Of a DNA stretch of 24,218 bases, positions 23,829-24,218 are shown one piece after another (the first letter of the stretch is position 1; each line of letters begins with the position of its first letter). The stretch covers positions 1 through 24,218 of the forward strand of contig CBDUNM010000067.1 in NCBI GenBank assembly GCA_965368585.1, read 5' to 3'. The position numbers and the translations under genes were made by a program. The stretch comes from JARRQB01 sp965368585 (GTDB lineage: Bacteria; Pseudomonadota; Gammaproteobacteria; Chromatiales; Chromatiaceae). The notes under the pieces are model-generated. The model did no database searches, had not been told where the DNA came from, and saw only the letters and a list, made by a program, of their open reading frames with translations.

Positions 23829-24218
23829 ATGGAATCACATGCGGTAGAGCGACCGTCACAAAAAGGCAAGTTGAGCAACCTCCATACAATGTATCCGGAG
23901 ACGTATCGGAACTCGGAAAAAACCTTCTGGCCGTTCGAGGATGCTGCATTCTCGGCGTATATAAGTCTCAAGAATTTTCGGGGGTTTCTTCAGGATGCAG
24001 GGTATAACGAAGCAAGGATCTGCGAACTTCTAAAGGTCAAGTCGCTACAGAAGATCGAGCCGACGCATTTGCACTATTACGATCGTTTTCAGTTGCCGCA
24101 TGACGACCTCGGTGACTTGATTCGTTTGTTCCTCCTGCGCGTCAAGTTCCCGGAAATTCGGATGCGGGAACTGCTGTCAAGCGAACTCTTTGACCTGCTT
24201 TTCAAGCTTGGCGTGCTG
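23829..24218 (+). CDS. Probable SAM-dependent methyltransferase, N-terminal part (partial)
   Basis: The frame is open from ATG 23829 to the right edge, giving 130 residues; the rest lies outside the window. The start has no strong ribosome binding site, so an internal start (for example Met21) is possible. The visible part is helical and ends in DLIRLFLLRVKFPEIRMRELLSSELFDLLFKLGVL. This matches in pattern the N-terminal helical domain of methyltransferases of the 'small domain' (PrmC/HemK-like) type, where a 'LxRLFLLG..V......LL.......LL..GLL' block precedes the SAM-binding fold. The catalytic domain is not visible, so the call depends on this recall and on the neighbouring tailoring enzyme. 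It probably acts with the carbamoyltransferase in one transcript. Confidence 0.5.
   Translation, partial: MESHAVERPSQKGKLSNLHTMYPETYRNSEKTFWPFEDAAFSAYISLKNFRGFLQDAGYNEARICELLKVKSLQKIEPTHLHYYDRFQLPHDDLGDLIRLFLLRVKFPEIRMRELLSSELFDLLFKLGVL

Overview
The window is about 24 kb of mostly GC-rich DNA from a Gram-negative bacterium. A gammaproteobacterium is most likely: there is a DUF4124 periplasmic protein, a membrane-anchored PDZ protein, an MCP, an OM-type lipoprotein, several Sec signal peptides and c-type cytochromes, and a 71-aa protein of a kind I associate with gammaproteobacteria. No rRNA, tRNA or CRISPR array was seen, so the genus cannot be placed.

Layout. (1) 1-1942 is a chromosomal backbone: the 5' part of an AddB/PD-(D/E)XK-like 'probable DNA repair protein' (minus, runs off the left edge), a 71-aa conserved protein (minus) and a single-pass membrane protein (plus). 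(2) 1943-7035 is a patchwork. It holds an AT-rich convergent intergenic region with a strong hairpin, a secreted right-handed beta-helix protein (minus), an ISKra4-type element whose transposase is broken by two in-frame stops and a poly-G frameshift, and the decayed C-terminal half of a TetR-type regulator. (3) 7036-10205 holds a 39-aa single-TM protein, a coiled-coil/PDZ membrane protein and a methyl-accepting chemotaxis protein, all plus strand. (4) 10430-18840, minus strand, is the centrepiece: five tightly packed genes (gaps of 12 and 28 bp, one GTGA overlap, one ATGA start/stop contact) encoding four different diheme c-type cytochromes and one lipoprotein. (5) 19227-20909 holds a DUF4124 protein and a polytopic membrane protein. 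(6) 20893-24218 holds a minus-strand gene remnant, then a NodU/CmcH-type O-carbamoyltransferase with a roughly 160-residue C-terminal extension, then the start of a probable methyltransferase, which together look like the edge of a biosynthetic locus.

How the genes may work together. The five-gene cytochrome block is very probably one transcript. Its first product is a cysteine-rich secreted 810-aa diheme protein. It is followed by an outer-membrane-type lipoprotein, a second secreted diheme protein with a different fold, and two paralogous inner-membrane-anchored diheme proteins with almost identical heme spacing. Three of the four carry the APYLHNGSVP-like motif near the C-terminus that is typical of the bacterial cytochrome c peroxidase / MauG / RoxA superfamily. 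A periplasmic or surface redox relay, or an oxygenase/peroxidase system acting on an unknown substrate, is the most natural reading; that role is inference. The carbamoyltransferase and methyltransferase would decorate a small molecule or glycan made by genes beyond the right edge.
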